This document shows positions 38,101 to 46,809 of a stretch of 64,000 nt of DNA, piece after piece; position 1 is the first letter of the stretch; each line of letters starts with the position of its first letter. The stretch spans positions 2,749,501-2,813,500 of the forward strand of contig NZ_CP039888.1 in NCBI RefSeq assembly GCF_005221325.1, written 5' to 3'. Source of the stretch: Agrobacterium tumefaciens. GTDB taxonomy: Bacteria; Pseudomonadota; Alphaproteobacteria; Rhizobiales; Rhizobiaceae. The translations under genes and the position numbers were made by a program. The notes beneath the pieces are model-generated. The model saw only the letters and a list, made by a program, of their open reading frames with translations, did no database searches and was not told the origin of the DNA.

Positions 38101-40690
38101 CGGCGCGCTCATGGTTCAGGCGAAGGGAGAGGCATCCGCCTATCTGTCGCTTATCCGCACCGCACCGGAGAGTATTCCGCTTGAGACAGTGCAAAAGGCG
38201 AGCGAGATCACCAAGACGCTGGCATCGGGCGCCATGAGCCACGGCGCGCTGGTTGCCGCTGCCCATGAGGCGGTGGCGCATGGCACCAACATGGTCGGTG
38301 GCATGTCGAATTCGGGCGAGGGCGGCGAACATATCTCCCGTTACGGCACCATCCGCGCCTCGCGCATCAAGCAGTTTGCCTCTGGTCGTTTCGGCGTCTG
38401 GGCTGGATATCTTGCCGATCCAATGCTGGAAGAGATCGAGATCAAGATCGGCCAGGGCGCAAAGCCGGGCGAAGGCGGGCAGCTGCCGTCCCCCAAGGTG
38501 ACGGTGGAGATCGCTGCGGCACGCGGTGGCACGCCGGGCGTCGAGCTGGTCTCGCCACCACCGCATCACGATACCTATTCGATCGAGGATCTGGCCCAGC
38601 TCATCCACGATGCCAAGGCGGCGCGCGTGCGGGTCATCGTCAAGCTCGTCTCGTCGGAAGGCATTGGCACCATCGCCGTCGGCGTCGCCAAGGCGGGTGC
38701 GGATGTCATCAATGTCGCCGGCAATACCGGCGGCACGGGTGCTGCCGCCGTCACCAGCCTCAAATATACCGGCCGCGCCGCTGAAATCGGCATCGCCGAG
38801 GTGCATCAGGCGCTCTGCGCCACGGGCCTGCGTGCCAAGGTGCTGTTGCGCTGCTCCGGCGCGCACCAGACCGCAAGCGACGTGGTGAAGTCGGCGTTGC
38901 TCGGCGGCGACAGTTTCGAGTTCGGCACGACCGCGCTGATGATGCTGAAATGCGTCATGGCGAAGAACTGCAACATCAAGTGCCCGGCCGGTCTCACCAC
39001 CAATCAGGAAGCCTTCAACGGCGATCCGCGGGCGCTGGCGCAATATCTCATGAACATCGCCCATGAAACGCGCGAGATTTTGGCAGGGCTTGGAATTGCC
39101 TCGCTGCGGGAAGCCCGTGGTCGTTCCGATCTTCTTCACCTCCTCGATCATCCGGCAAGCGTCGGCCAGCTTGACCTCCGGGCAATGCTTGCCGTGGTCG
39201 AGGAGGTGAAGATCGACAGCCCCGTCTATATGGAAAAAGACTTCGCACTCGACGATGCCTTCATCGAACTCGTGCGTTCGGCTCTGGTCGACAGCAGGCG
39301 CGAAAACATCGAACTTGGCGGGAACCGTTTCCTCAACAATTGCAATAAGAGCGTCGGCGGCCAGCTTGCCGTCGATATCGAACGCATGCTGAACCACGAA
39401 CTTTCCGAAGAGCAGCTGGATTCGCTTCCGGCCGTCAAGCGGGATAGTCGTGGCCGCCATTTCCTGGAACCGGGGTCAGTGCGCATCGATACCTCAGGTT
39501 CGGCCGGTCAGTCCTTCGGCGCTTTCTGCAATGACGGCATGGTCATGGTCCATACCGGCACCTGCAATGACGGCGTCGGTAAGAGCGCCTGCGGCGGCAC
39601 CATCGTCGTGCGCTCGCCCGGCGGCGGATCGGAAGAGGCTGGCGGCAATGTGCTGGTCGGCAATTTCGCGCTGTTCGGCGCCACTGGCGGCCGGACCTTC
39701 GTGGAAGGGCAGGCGGGCGACAGGTTCGCCGTGCGCAACTCCGGCGCAACCGCCGTTGTGGAAGGCGTTGGCGATTTCGCCTGCGAATACATGACCAACG
39801 GCGCCGTTCTCAACCTCGGCAGTTTCGGCAAGGGGTTTGGTAATGGCATGAGCGGCGGCTTTGTTTATCAATATGATCCCTATGGCGATCTGCCGAAGAA
39901 GGTCAGCCACGATTCGATCCTGCTCGGTTCGATCACCGGCGAGGATGAACAGGCCGCGATCCACAATCAGGCCGTCCACCAGCTTCTGACCCTGCATGTC
40001 GCGGAAACCGGCTCTGCCAAGGCGGCATGGCTTCTGGAAAACTGGGAAAGCGAGCAGCATAATTTCGTCTACGGCATGCCGCGCGCCCTGCTGCTCTATC
40101 AGGACAGCGATGAAATTCTGAAAGCCAAGCCCCGCAAGGAGTTGCTGGAGGAACTGGCCTCTGCGCTTGCCGCCCACCAGCTGCGCAAGTTCAAGCTCGC
40201 CTATCGTGACCGCAAGGCCGTGCTGAACGGAACGGTGCCGGGTTATGGCGAGACGGACACGGAGGAGATGTATGCGCTCATCAACAACTATGCCGTCTTG
40301 AGCATGGCGCAGGCCATCGCGTTGCAGCGGGTGCCGATGGCATCCGGTCCTTCCGATCCCGCCATCGAAAAAGCCGTGCGCAATCTCATCCTCACGGAAG
40401 ATTATGCGCTGATGCAGCGTCTGCTGAAATATGCACGCGAGGCGCTTTCCGATCACAGCGACGAGCAACTTGCGGTGATGATCGCCGCCAAGCGGCTCGA
40501 TGACTACAAGCAGGCGCTGGCACGCCGGAACATCTGGTCGGTAGATAGTCCCGGCACCTATGGCTGGATCATTCAGCAGAGTTGTAAAAACATCGAGAAG
40601 ATCGGCCGTCTGCCGGGTTTCGAAGAGCTTTTTGCCGCTCGCGCCATTCCGGACCTCGCCACCGCATCCAGTCAAAACAGGGCAGCATGA
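35186..40690 (+). CDS. GltB-like glutamate synthase large subunit, extended and atypical
   Basis: Protein of 1834 residues, against about 1500 for ordinary GltB. A 19-residue propeptide precedes Cys20 (SSCGVGFI), the expected N-terminal nucleophile of the glutamine amidotransferase domain; HTRFSTNTDP and RLMAHNGELNT are its other active-site segments. The central domain (about 480-780) and the FMN synthase domain follow (NMVGGMSNSGEGGEH, AGNTGGTGAAAVTSLKYTG). The Fe-S cysteines are C1256-x5-C1262-x3-C1266; usual GltB has x5/x4. The GXGXG domain (SAGQSFGAFCNDG) ends near residue 1630, followed by about 200 extra, helix-rich residues of no known domain. The start is TTG 35186 behind GAGAGGAGA. 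It overlaps a diflavin reductase gene by 4 bases where gltD would be expected. Glutamate synthase activity is likely but not proven. Confidence 0.88.
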   Translation: MSVTEQKFGLYDAAFEKSSCGVGFITRKDGVQTHDVLKRGHEALCAVPHRGGMSAEGVGDGAGVSLDLSLAFFRELTGSEALQAGRFGVGNFFLPRNPAFHDEAVSIIGSALEEQGFSVLLVRDVPVNEAAIRPAAIPYQLPIRQWVFSAPVECATLAEFDWRIHKALLAIEALAYTVPELAGFYPLSLSARTQVLKGRLNSQEVMPYFCDLTDPRHEVHTMYFHTRFSTNTDPHPSMAQPFRLMAHNGELNTDKKNRLSEAAVALAKNASIVRPKGQSDSCRLDQTLQARVMEDGLDLVTAVVSMMPPAWENDDTLSPGVKAMLEYFSLYEEKNDGPAALIFGDGAIIGARLDRLGLRPLRTVETEEYLCVMSEAGQIAFPAESVIRRGRIEAGGMLYYDHADRRAFSTVEALELLASRRDYPSLLSEARVMLADLPEVLAEKQGSPLRYNGDLERHQRYVAYSHNQESFKFLMDPMLASGAEKISAMGYGNAINALSDQEGGVAKYFSQRFAQVTNPPLDSIREADGMTLRVALGAKPNSGAKKARQIVVRSPILTHLDMLRIREQPETPVRRFEMLYAPVVDAADANEAALRQAIDGLCDEVVAFAAEEGGIAVITDRHVSAGRAALPMIMVVSAINQRLIEEGLRLRISLIVESGQFSSSHHIAAGLGFGASAVYPLGVQFRAEEKFGADADKAFKRFAKAAEKSLMKTMGKVGLCTAESYIGGEFFEPNFLDTNDPVLKRYFPNVKTPVGGVTFAVIAQAVADWHRKALSVKGENDIPLLGLFKERAEGAGHSYGTTAVRGFVDMTEEKIGFDKGTENEEALRLLPLNRLEDAFGLNDAAYYHNSFDRLTPEAIDAFEVTPGYRSFARMMAEERARRPAALRDVLDLPADVTFAGSAEEFRREMGRFSRQGNNSFMVRGLRCEEAGDGAFRLQLTGLHGHELARLSALGQSLLDRFGDDIAGHWLEGGALMVQAKGEASAYLSLIRTAPESIPLETVQKASEITKTLASGAMSHGALVAAAHEAVAHGTNMVGGMSNSGEGGEHISRYGTIRASRIKQFASGRFGVWAGYLADPMLEEIEIKIGQGAKPGEGGQLPSPKVTVEIAAARGGTPGVELVSPPPHHDTYSIEDLAQLIHDAKAARVRVIVKLVSSEGIGTIAVGVAKAGADVINVAGNTGGTGAAAVTSLKYTGRAAEIGIAEVHQALCATGLRAKVLLRCSGAHQTASDVVKSALLGGDSFEFGTTALMMLKCVMAKNCNIKCPAGLTTNQEAFNGDPRALAQYLMNIAHETREILAGLGIASLREARGRSDLLHLLDHPASVGQLDLRAMLAVVEEVKIDSPVYMEKDFALDDAFIELVRSALVDSRRENIELGGNRFLNNCNKSVGGQLAVDIERMLNHELSEEQLDSLPAVKRDSRGRHFLEPGSVRIDTSGSAGQSFGAFCNDGMVMVHTGTCNDGVGKSACGGTIVVRSPGGGSEEAGGNVLVGNFALFGATGGRTFVEGQAGDRFAVRNSGATAVVEGVGDFACEYMTNGAVLNLGSFGKGFGNGMSGGFVYQYDPYGDLPKKVSHDSILLGSITGEDEQAAIHNQAVHQLLTLHVAETGSAKAAWLLENWESEQHNFVYGMPRALLLYQDSDEILKAKPRKELLEELASALAAHQLRKFKLAYRDRKAVLNGTVPGYGETDTEEMYALINNYAVLSMAQAIALQRVPMASGPSDPAIEKAVRNLILTEDYALMQRLLKYAREALSDHSDEQLAVMIAAKRLDDYKQALARRNIWSVDSPGTYGWIIQQSCKNIEKIGRLPGFEELFAARAIPDLATASSQNRAA

Positions 40691-42456
40691 TGAAGATACC
40701 TTACATTCCACAGGATGCACCCTTCAACGGCGACCAGCGCGCATGGCTCGCCGGCTTTCTGGCCGGACTACACTCCCGCACTGCTATCGGTCTGGAGACA
40801 TCGGTGGCAGCTGCTGCGCCCAAAGCGGCGGCCAGCGTGCTGAACATCCTTGTCGGCACCCAGACAGGCAATGCCGAAGCGCTTGCGATGGATATCGCCG
40901 CTGCGGCGCGCACTCAGGGCATGCAGCCGGTGGTAACGGCTCTGGATGATGTCTCCATGGACAGCCTCGGCTCCATGAAACGGGTCATCGTCGTCACTTC
41001 GACCTATGGCGAAGGTGAAATGCCTGACAATGCCCAGCTGTTCTGGGAGGCGCTTGCCGCTGATGGCGCGCCGCGGCTGGACGAGATGAATTTCGCCGTA
41101 CTTGCCTTGGGCGATACAGGTTATGACGGGTTCTGCCAGGCGGGCAAGCTCATCGATACGCGGTTCGAGCAACTCGGCGGCAAGCGCATGAAGACGCGTA
41201 TCGACTGCGATATCGATTTTGAAGATGCGGCCGCCGCATGGATCGGTGAGACCCTGCCGCTTGCGCTAGCTGTCGATGGCGGCAAAGAAGCGGCTGTCAC
41301 CATGCCAGACATCGCCGGGCAGCCGGCGCGGGCAAAGTCGGGCTGGAACCGCAAGAACCCCTATTCGGCAAAGGTGAGCGTTAATCGCCGCCTGTCCGGT
41401 CCCGGCTCGTCCAAGGAAATCCGTCACTACGAATTCGATCTCGGCGAAAGCGGGCTCGATTATGAGGCGGGTGACGCACTTGGTGTTGTTCCCCTTAACG
41501 ATCCGAAACTGGCCGGCGCGCTGCTCGACCATTTCGGAGCGAGCGCAGACAGCCAAATCGCCGGGTTGGACCGGTCGGTTGGCGATGCGCTTCTCAACAT
41601 GTACGAGATTTCAACGCCCTCACGCGAACTGGTGGCTGAGATCGGCAAACGCGCGGGTCATGACGAACTCGGCCACATCCTTGCGAATGGTGATCGGGAA
41701 CAGCTAGCCGCCTTCCTCTGGAGCAAGGATATTCTCGATCTGCTCAATCTTGGCGGAAAGCCACTCTTCGAACTTGCCGAATTCGTGACCTTCCTGAAAC
41801 CCTTGCAGCACCGCGCCTATTCCATCTCCTCCAGCCCTCTGGTTGCGAAAGACAGCGTGCATCTGACGATCGCCAGCGTGCGATATCGCGCCGACGGCCG
41901 GGAGCGTGGTGGCGTTTGCTCCACCTATCTCGCGGACCGGGTGGAGGCAGGGCAGAATGCCGGCATTTTCGTCTCGCCCAACAAGGCATTCCGCGTCCCG
42001 CAGGACGATAATGCGCCTGTTATCATGGTGGGACCGGGCACGGGCATCGCGCCCTTCCGGGCCTTTTTGCAGGAACGGCTGGCACGGGGCGCCAAGGGCA
42101 GGAACTGGCTGTTTTTCGGCGACCAGCACCGGCAATCGGACTTCATCTACGAAGACGAACTTGGCGACATGAGCCACGATGGCGTGCTGACGCGTCTCGA
42201 CCTCGCCTTTTCACGGGATCAGGTGGAGAAAATCTATGTCCAGACCCGCATGCGGCAGAACGGCAAGGCACTGTATCAATGGCTTGAGGAGGGCGGTTAT
42301 TTCTACGTCTGCGGCGATGCGACCCGCATGGCAAAGGATGTCGATGACGCCCTGCACGGCATTATCAGCGATGAGGCCGGCATCTCCGCCGAGGCGGCTA
42401 GCGACTATGTAAACCGGCTGAAGCGCGAAAAACGCTATCTGCGCGACGTCTATTAG
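40687..42456 (+). CDS. CysJ-like NADPH diflavin reductase partnered with the GltB-like protein
   Basis: Diflavin oxidoreductase of 589 residues. A flavodoxin-like FMN domain (residues 53-195: VGTQTGNAEA, TSTYGEGEMPD, LALGDTGYDGF) is followed by the FAD-binding region (RAYSISSSP, GGVCSTYLAD) and the NADP domain (VGPGTGIAPFRAFLQER, FFGDQHRQSDF, GYFYVCGDATRMAKDV), ending YLRDVY with the usual terminal aromatic residue. The layout equals the sulfite reductase flavoprotein (CysJ). No cysI lies nearby; instead the ATG overlaps the gltB-like stop (ATGA), so it probably feeds electrons from NADPH to that enzyme. A 50-residue N-terminal lead-in precedes the FMN domain. Confidence 0.88.
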   Translation: MMKIPYIPQDAPFNGDQRAWLAGFLAGLHSRTAIGLETSVAAAAPKAAASVLNILVGTQTGNAEALAMDIAAAARTQGMQPVVTALDDVSMDSLGSMKRVIVVTSTYGEGEMPDNAQLFWEALAADGAPRLDEMNFAVLALGDTGYDGFCQAGKLIDTRFEQLGGKRMKTRIDCDIDFEDAAAAWIGETLPLALAVDGGKEAAVTMPDIAGQPARAKSGWNRKNPYSAKVSVNRRLSGPGSSKEIRHYEFDLGESGLDYEAGDALGVVPLNDPKLAGALLDHFGASADSQIAGLDRSVGDALLNMYEISTPSRELVAEIGKRAGHDELGHILANGDREQLAAFLWSKDILDLLNLGGKPLFELAEFVTFLKPLQHRAYSISSSPLVAKDSVHLTIASVRYRADGRERGGVCSTYLADRVEAGQNAGIFVSPNKAFRVPQDDNAPVIMVGPGTGIAPFRAFLQERLARGAKGRNWLFFGDQHRQSDFIYEDELGDMSHDGVLTRLDLAFSRDQVEKIYVQTRMRQNGKALYQWLEEGGYFYVCGDATRMAKDVDDALHGIISDEAGISAEAASDYVNRLKREKRYLRDVY

Positions 42457-42493
42457 GCCCGGCCGATAAGGGGCCGTCTGAGTACCGATTGCC

Positions 42494-43087
42494 TCAGCAA
42501 TTGGTGCAGGCGGTCTCGGCGTCGCGCTGCTTGAAGAAATAATCCCTGCTAATCGTGATCGACTTTGTGCCGGATGAGGCGACATCGGGCATGAACATCA
42601 GCAATTCATGCGGGATGGAAAGTTCGACATGGATGAGGAAGCTGTTTTCCACCAGCAGGCGGGTCGGAACGGTGACCACTGATCCCACCGCATAGGGCCT
42701 CAGATTCTTCTCATCCCAGGACCAGGTGATTTTTGCCTGCTTTTGCGCGTCGATCTTGATGCCACTGATCTTCAGTTTCAGACCCTTGGTACTGTAGGGC
42801 GCGAAAACTGCGGCTGCGACATCCTGCATGCCAGTGAGGTAGGTTTTGTCGACGGAGCCTGTTTTCGATATCAGGTCGTTGATGGTGGCGGCCGCACTGC
42901 TTGCCCGCTTGTAGGTATTGAAGCCGATCGTCAACTCGAAAGAAGTCAGATAAAGCGCGAGCAATATCGGGAAGATGATGGCGAATTCCACCGCACCCAC
43001 ACCGCGACGATCTCCGGCAAAGCGTGAAACGAGCGCGATCAGACGCCGTTTGCCGCTTGCCGCGACCAAGACAAGCCCTTCCATCAT
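42494..43087 (-). CDS. TadE-family pseudopilin-like membrane protein (second of pair)
   Basis: Protein of 197 residues with a basic N-terminus, then GVGAVEFAIIFPILLALYL, the TadE-type processing and transmembrane signature with its conserved Glu. The rest is a periplasmic domain ending with a Cys pair (ACTNC). Such minor pseudopilins belong to Flp/Tad pilus systems, but no tad assembly genes lie in the window. Adjacent ATG codons at 43087 and 43084 overlap the stop of the upstream TadE gene, so the two are co-translated. Confidence 0.82.
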   Translation of the reverse strand: MMEGLVLVAASGKRRLIALVSRFAGDRRGVGAVEFAIIFPILLALYLTSFELTIGFNTYKRASSAAATINDLISKTGSVDKTYLTGMQDVAAAVFAPYSTKGLKLKISGIKIDAQKQAKITWSWDEKNLRPYAVGSVVTVPTRLLVENSFLIHVELSIPHELLMFMPDVASSGTKSITISRDYFFKQRDAETACTNC

Positions 43088-43680
43088 GAGCCCCCGCCTG
43101 TGATGTATTTCTCGTTCATGAACGCACTTGTCGCGACGATAAGGAAATGGGAGGGCATCGATCCGTCGGCCGGGCGTATTTTGGTGAGATAGGGGCGGAT
43201 GATATCGGCGACCACACGCCAGCGATAATAGACGCGCAACATGTTGATGGTTTCCGGTCCGCCCGGCTTGAAGCCGAATTGAGCCGTATCGAGATCGTAA
43301 TATTCGCCATAGGCTTTCAGGGGTATCGTGGTCGGAATATCCTTGAAGGCGGTAAAGGAGCGAAGGTCGACATAAAGTTTCTGTTCTTTCTGAATCTCAT
43401 CTGCCGCGCAGGTGATCATCACTGAAACTTCATTGCAGAAACTTCTGCGAAAATCCTCTTTCGAAATCGAACTGCTGATCTGCCCGGTGCGCAGACGCCG
43501 CGACATGGTCTCGGTGGCATTAACGACAACCTGTTCCGCCATGAGGGCGATGAAGGTCTCGATGATCGCAAAAACGACGAGGAAATAAGGAATGGCCAGG
43601 ATCGCGAATTCGATGGCCGCTGTCCCGTCGCGCGAGAACCCGAATTTTTCCAGCAATGGCTTCAGTCTGGCCAGTCGCAT
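43084..43680 (-). CDS. TadE-family pseudopilin-like membrane protein (first of pair)
   Basis: Protein of 198 residues with the signature DGTAAIEFAILAIPYFLVVF (conserved Glu after a short basic leader) followed by a periplasmic domain. It resembles the downstream gene in layout but not closely in sequence, suggesting a heteromeric pair of minor pseudopilins. The start is set at ATG 43680; TTG 43719 would add 13 residues. It forms a two-gene operon remote from any tad assembly genes. Confidence 0.8.
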   Translation of the reverse strand: MRLARLKPLLEKFGFSRDGTAAIEFAILAIPYFLVVFAIIETFIALMAEQVVVNATETMSRRLRTGQISSSISKEDFRRSFCNEVSVMITCAADEIQKEQKLYVDLRSFTAFKDIPTTIPLKAYGEYYDLDTAQFGFKPGGPETINMLRVYYRWRVVADIIRPYLTKIRPADGSMPSHFLIVATSAFMNEKYITGGGS

Positions 43681-43814
43681 GAGGTGGTGTCGATCTCTAA
43701 GAATATGCGGCAAGCGCAACCGTTGAATTTGTTGCGGACCATAACCACCCCATGTTTAAAATCAGTTACTTCGACAAACTATACTTTAGTGATTTCCAAA
43801 ATTGATACGACACA

Positions 43815-43844
43815 TAAAAAAGCCCGGCACAGGGCCGGGCTTTT
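43815..43844 (-). terminator. Terminator of the fabA-fabB-fabI operon
   Basis: AAAAGCCCGGC (43818-43828) pairs perfectly with GCCGGGCTTTT (43834-43844) around a 5-base loop. Read leftward it is followed by TTTTTT; read rightward by TTTT. It lies 20 bases after the fabI stop. Confidence 0.92.
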
Positions 43845-43864
43845 GTCGAATATCAGAAGGCGGC

Positions 43865-44671
43865 TTACTCCGCGTCTGCCTTGGACAGAACCTCAAGCGT
43901 GGGTGTCGAGGTGATATTGTAACCGCAATCCACGTAATGACATTCGCCGGTCACGCCACGCGACAGGCTGGACAGGAGGTAAAGCGCGGATCCGCCGATG
44001 TCGTCGATGTCAGCCGTCCGCCGCAACGGTGCGTTTTTCTGGTTCCACGCGTAGATTGCGCGTGCATCCGAAATGCCGGCACCTGCCAGCGTGCGGACCG
44101 GACCGGCCGAGATGGCATTGACGCGGATATCGCGCGGGCCGTAATCGGCAGCGAGGTAACGCACCGACGCCTCGAGAGCCGCCTTGGCGACGCCCATGAC
44201 GTTGTAGTTCGGGATGACGCGCTGCGACCCATTATAGGTCAGCGTCAGCATCGAGCCGCCATTGGTCATCAGTTCAGCGGCGCGCTTGGCGATTTCCGTG
44301 AAGGAGAAACAGGAAATGACCATGGTGCGGCTGAAATTCTCGCGCGTCGTATCGGCGTAGAGACCTTTCAGCTCGTTCTTGTCGGAAAAGCCGATGGCGT
44401 GCACGACGAAATCCAGCGAGCCCCATTTTTCGCGGATCGTGGCAAACAGCGCATCCACCGAAGCGATATCCTCGACATCGCAAGGCACGATGAAGTCGGA
44501 GCCCAGTTCCGCGGCGAGCGGTTTCACGCGCTTGCCAAGCGCTTCACCCTGAAAGGTGAAGGCCAGTTCCGCGCCCTGCGCCGCAAGTGCCTTGGAAATA
44601 CCCCAGGCGATCGAGTGATTGTTTGCGACGCCCATAATGAGGCCGCGCTTACCTTGCATGATGCCGTTCAT
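43865..44671 (-). CDS. fabI: Enoyl-[acyl-carrier-protein] reductase (NADH)
   Basis: Final reductive step of fatty acid elongation. The 268-residue short-chain dehydrogenase-like protein has GLIMGVANNHSIAWGIS for cofactor binding and the FabI active site NYNVMGVAKAALEASVRYLA (Tyr-x6-Lys), with SAGPVRTLAGAGI. The start is ATG 44671 (MNGIMQGKRG); TTG 44677 is also possible. It is the third gene of fabA-fabB-fabI, 6 bases after fabB. Confidence 0.96.
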   Translation of the reverse strand: MNGIMQGKRGLIMGVANNHSIAWGISKALAAQGAELAFTFQGEALGKRVKPLAAELGSDFIVPCDVEDIASVDALFATIREKWGSLDFVVHAIGFSDKNELKGLYADTTRENFSRTMVISCFSFTEIAKRAAELMTNGGSMLTLTYNGSQRVIPNYNVMGVAKAALEASVRYLAADYGPRDIRVNAISAGPVRTLAGAGISDARAIYAWNQKNAPLRRTADIDDIGGSALYLLSSLSRGVTGECHYVDCGYNITSTPTLEVLSKADAE

Positions 44672-44677
44672 GGGCAA

Positions 44678-45901
44678 TTATCCGTTATGACGCTGGAAGA
44701 CCAGCGTGGCGTTGGTGCCGCCGAAGCCGAAGGAATTGGAAAGGATGGTGTCGATCTTGGCATTGTCGATGCGGCTGCGAACGATCGGAACGCCCGCAAA
44801 TTCCGGATCGAGTTCGGAAATATGCGCGCTTTCGCCGATGAAGCGCTCCTGCATCATCAACAGGCCGTAGATCGATTCCTGCACGCCTGCCGCACCCAGC
44901 GAATGGCCGGTGAGCGACTTGGTCGACTGGATATGCGGGATCTTGTCGCCGAAGACTTCGCGGATCGCACCGATTTCCTTGCTGTCGCCAACCGGTGTGG
45001 AGGTGCCGTGGGTATTGATGTAGTCGATGTCACCCTTGACGGTGGAAAGCGCCTGCCGCATGCAGCGGATCGCGCCTTCGCCTGAAGGAGCCACCATGTC
45101 GTAACCGTCGGAGGTCGCGCCATAACCGACGATTTCAGCATAGATCTTGGCGCCGCGCGCCTTTGCATGTTCCAGCTCTTCGAGAACCAGAACACCCGCA
45201 CCGCCGGCGATCACGAAACCGTCGCGATTAACGTCATAGGCCCGCGAAGCGAGAGACGGCGTTTCGTTGTATTTGGACGACATCGCGCCCATGGCGTCGA
45301 AGAGGTTGGACATCGACCAGTCGAGATCCTCGTGGCCGCCCGCGAACATAACATCCTGCTTGCCCCACTGGATCATCTCGGCGGCGTTGCCGATGCAATG
45401 CGCCGAGGTCGAGCAGGCCGACGAGATCGAATAGTTGACGCCGTGGATTTTGAACCAGGTCGCGAGCGTGGCCGAGGCGGTAGAGGACATGGCCTTTGGC
45501 ACGGCGAAGGGGCCGATGCGCTTCGGGCTGTTGTTCTTCAGCGTGATATCGGCGGCCTCGACGATGGTGCGGGTGGAAGGGCCGCCCGAACCCATGATGA
45601 TACCGGTGCGCTCATTGCCGCTGATATCGCTCTCTTCGAGACCGGAATCGGCGATCGCCTGCTTCATGGCCACATGGTTCCATGCGCCGCCCTGCGACAG
45701 GAAGCGCATGGCGCGGCGGTCGACCAGATCGGTCGGGTCGAGCGAGGGCTTGCCCCAGACCTGGCACTTGAAACCGTGCTCGGCAAAATCCGGCGAAAAT
45801 GAAATGCCGGATTTGGCATTGCGCAGCGACGCGGTGACCTCAGCGGCATCACCGCCGATGGAGGAAACAATACCGAGGCCGGTGACAACAACTCGTCTCA
45901 T
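44678..45901 (-). CDS. fabB: Beta-ketoacyl-ACP synthase I
   Basis: Condensing enzyme of 407 residues needed to elongate the cis-unsaturated intermediate made by FabA. The catalytic triad is visible: Cys in [12 protein letters not shown], His in [11 protein letters not shown], and His with a conserved Lys in [14 protein letters not shown]. The [12 protein letters not shown]-terminal block also fits. ATG start at 45901. It lies 75 bases after fabA and 6 bases before fabI. Confidence 0.96.
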   Translation of the reverse strand: MRRVVVTGLGIVSSIGGDAAEVTASLRNAKSGISFSPDFAEHGFKCQVWGKPSLDPTDLVDRRAMRFLSQGGAWNHVAMKQAIADSGLEESDISGNERTGIIMGSGGPSTRTIVEAADITLKNNSPKRIGPFAVPKAMSSTASATLATWFKIHGVNYSISSACSTSAHCIGNAAEMIQWGKQDVMFAGGHEDLDWSMSNLFDAMGAMSSKYNETPSLASRAYDVNRDGFVIAGGAGVLVLEELEHAKARGAKIYAEIVGYGATSDGYDMVAPSGEGAIRCMRQALSTVKGDIDYINTHGTSTPVGDSKEIGAIREVFGDKIPHIQSTKSLTGHSLGAAGVQESIYGLLMMQERFIGESAHISELDPEFAGVPIVRSRIDNAKIDTILSNSFGFGGTNATLVFQRHNG

Positions 45902-45976
45902 GAAAGGGACCTTTTCTTAAGATTTCGGCCGGACGACCGAAGCCGCCCGGCGTTTGTCTGAACTATTCCGTCTGCC

Positions 45977-46492
45977 TCAGGCAGCCTTTTCCTTGGACAG
46001 GCCGACCCGCAGGTCCGACGCCTGATAAATGGTTTCGCCATCCGCCTTCAGCCAGCCATCGGCAGTTCCGAGAACCAGCCGGCCACGCATCACGCGCTTG
46101 AAATCAATACCATACTGAAGGAGCTTGGTGTGAGGACGCACCATGCCCTTGAACTTCACTTCGCCGGTCGAAAGCGCCATGCCGCGGCCTTCTTCACCCA
46201 GCCAGCCGAGGAAGAAACCGGTCAGCTGCCACATGCCGTCAAGGCCGAGGCAGCCCGGCATGATCGGGTTGCCCTGGAAGTGGCAGGGGAAATACCAGTC
46301 GTCAGGGCTGACGTCATATTCAGCGCGGATGAAACCCTTGTCGAAGGCGCCGCCCGTTTCGGAAATTTCGGTGATCCGGTGAACCATGAGCATGGGGGGC
46401 AATGGGAGCTGGGCATTTCCCTGGCCGAACAATTCGCCGCGACCGCAGGACAGGATCTCCTCGTAATTGTAACTTGACTGCCTCGTTGCCAT
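45977..46492 (-). CDS. fabA: 3-hydroxydecanoyl-ACP dehydratase/isomerase
   Basis: Dehydrates 3-hydroxydecanoyl-ACP and isomerises the product to the cis-3 form, the entry to unsaturated fatty acids. The 171-residue hot-dog fold protein has the active-site block [20 protein letters not shown] with catalytic His and Asp. The start ATG 46492 ([12 protein letters not shown]) gives the normal family length; the frame is open 14 codons further. First gene of the leftward fab operon, divergent from irr. Confidence 0.96.
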   Translation of the reverse strand: MATRQSSYNYEEILSCGRGELFGQGNAQLPLPPMLMVHRITEISETGGAFDKGFIRAEYDVSPDDWYFPCHFQGNPIMPGCLGLDGMWQLTGFFLGWLGEEGRGMALSTGEVKFKGMVRPHTKLLQYGIDFKRVMRGRLVLGTADGWLKADGETIYQASDLRVGLSKEKAA

Positions 46493-46809
46493 ACCGCTTT
46501 CACTTCCCCAATCACTGGTGTTGAACGACTTCACTAGAGCAAGTTAGGTTCAAAATGAAGCGCTGCAAGGGCAGAGGCCGTTCCGGCCCCATTCTTTGTC
46601 TTCAGAACCTTCTTTGCAGAAGTCATTACCTCAATATGCCGTCCGCATACAGGAACCATCCGGCTGGAACCAGAGGAAATTTGCAAGAATGGCCGGTTTA
46701 CAGCCATTTGCGACACTCGGCGGCGCTGAAACTATTGAAAGCATTCGCCGCAAAAGATATATGCTATTGCAATCGACGGGTTTCATACCTCTGTTTGGAA
46801 TGGGATTGC
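46493..46809. promoter_or_regulatory. Divergent control region between fabA and irr
   Basis: A 317-base gap holding both promoters. I looked for an RirA site (TGA-N9-TCA) and an Irr/ICE-type site; the nearest is TTCAGAACCTTCTTTG at 46601, which has the wrong spacing. No gene or hairpin with a T-run is present. Confidence 0.4.

Noticed and set aside
36779..39460. Open frame of 893 codons antisense to the gltB-like gene
   Set aside because: Same artefact of GC-biased third positions. No family motif, and the plus-strand reading is a clear GltB homologue.
46601..46616. Possible Irr/ICE-type box upstream of irr
   Set aside because: TTCAGAACCTTCTTTG has the half-sites but a 2-base instead of 3-base spacer and mismatched ends.
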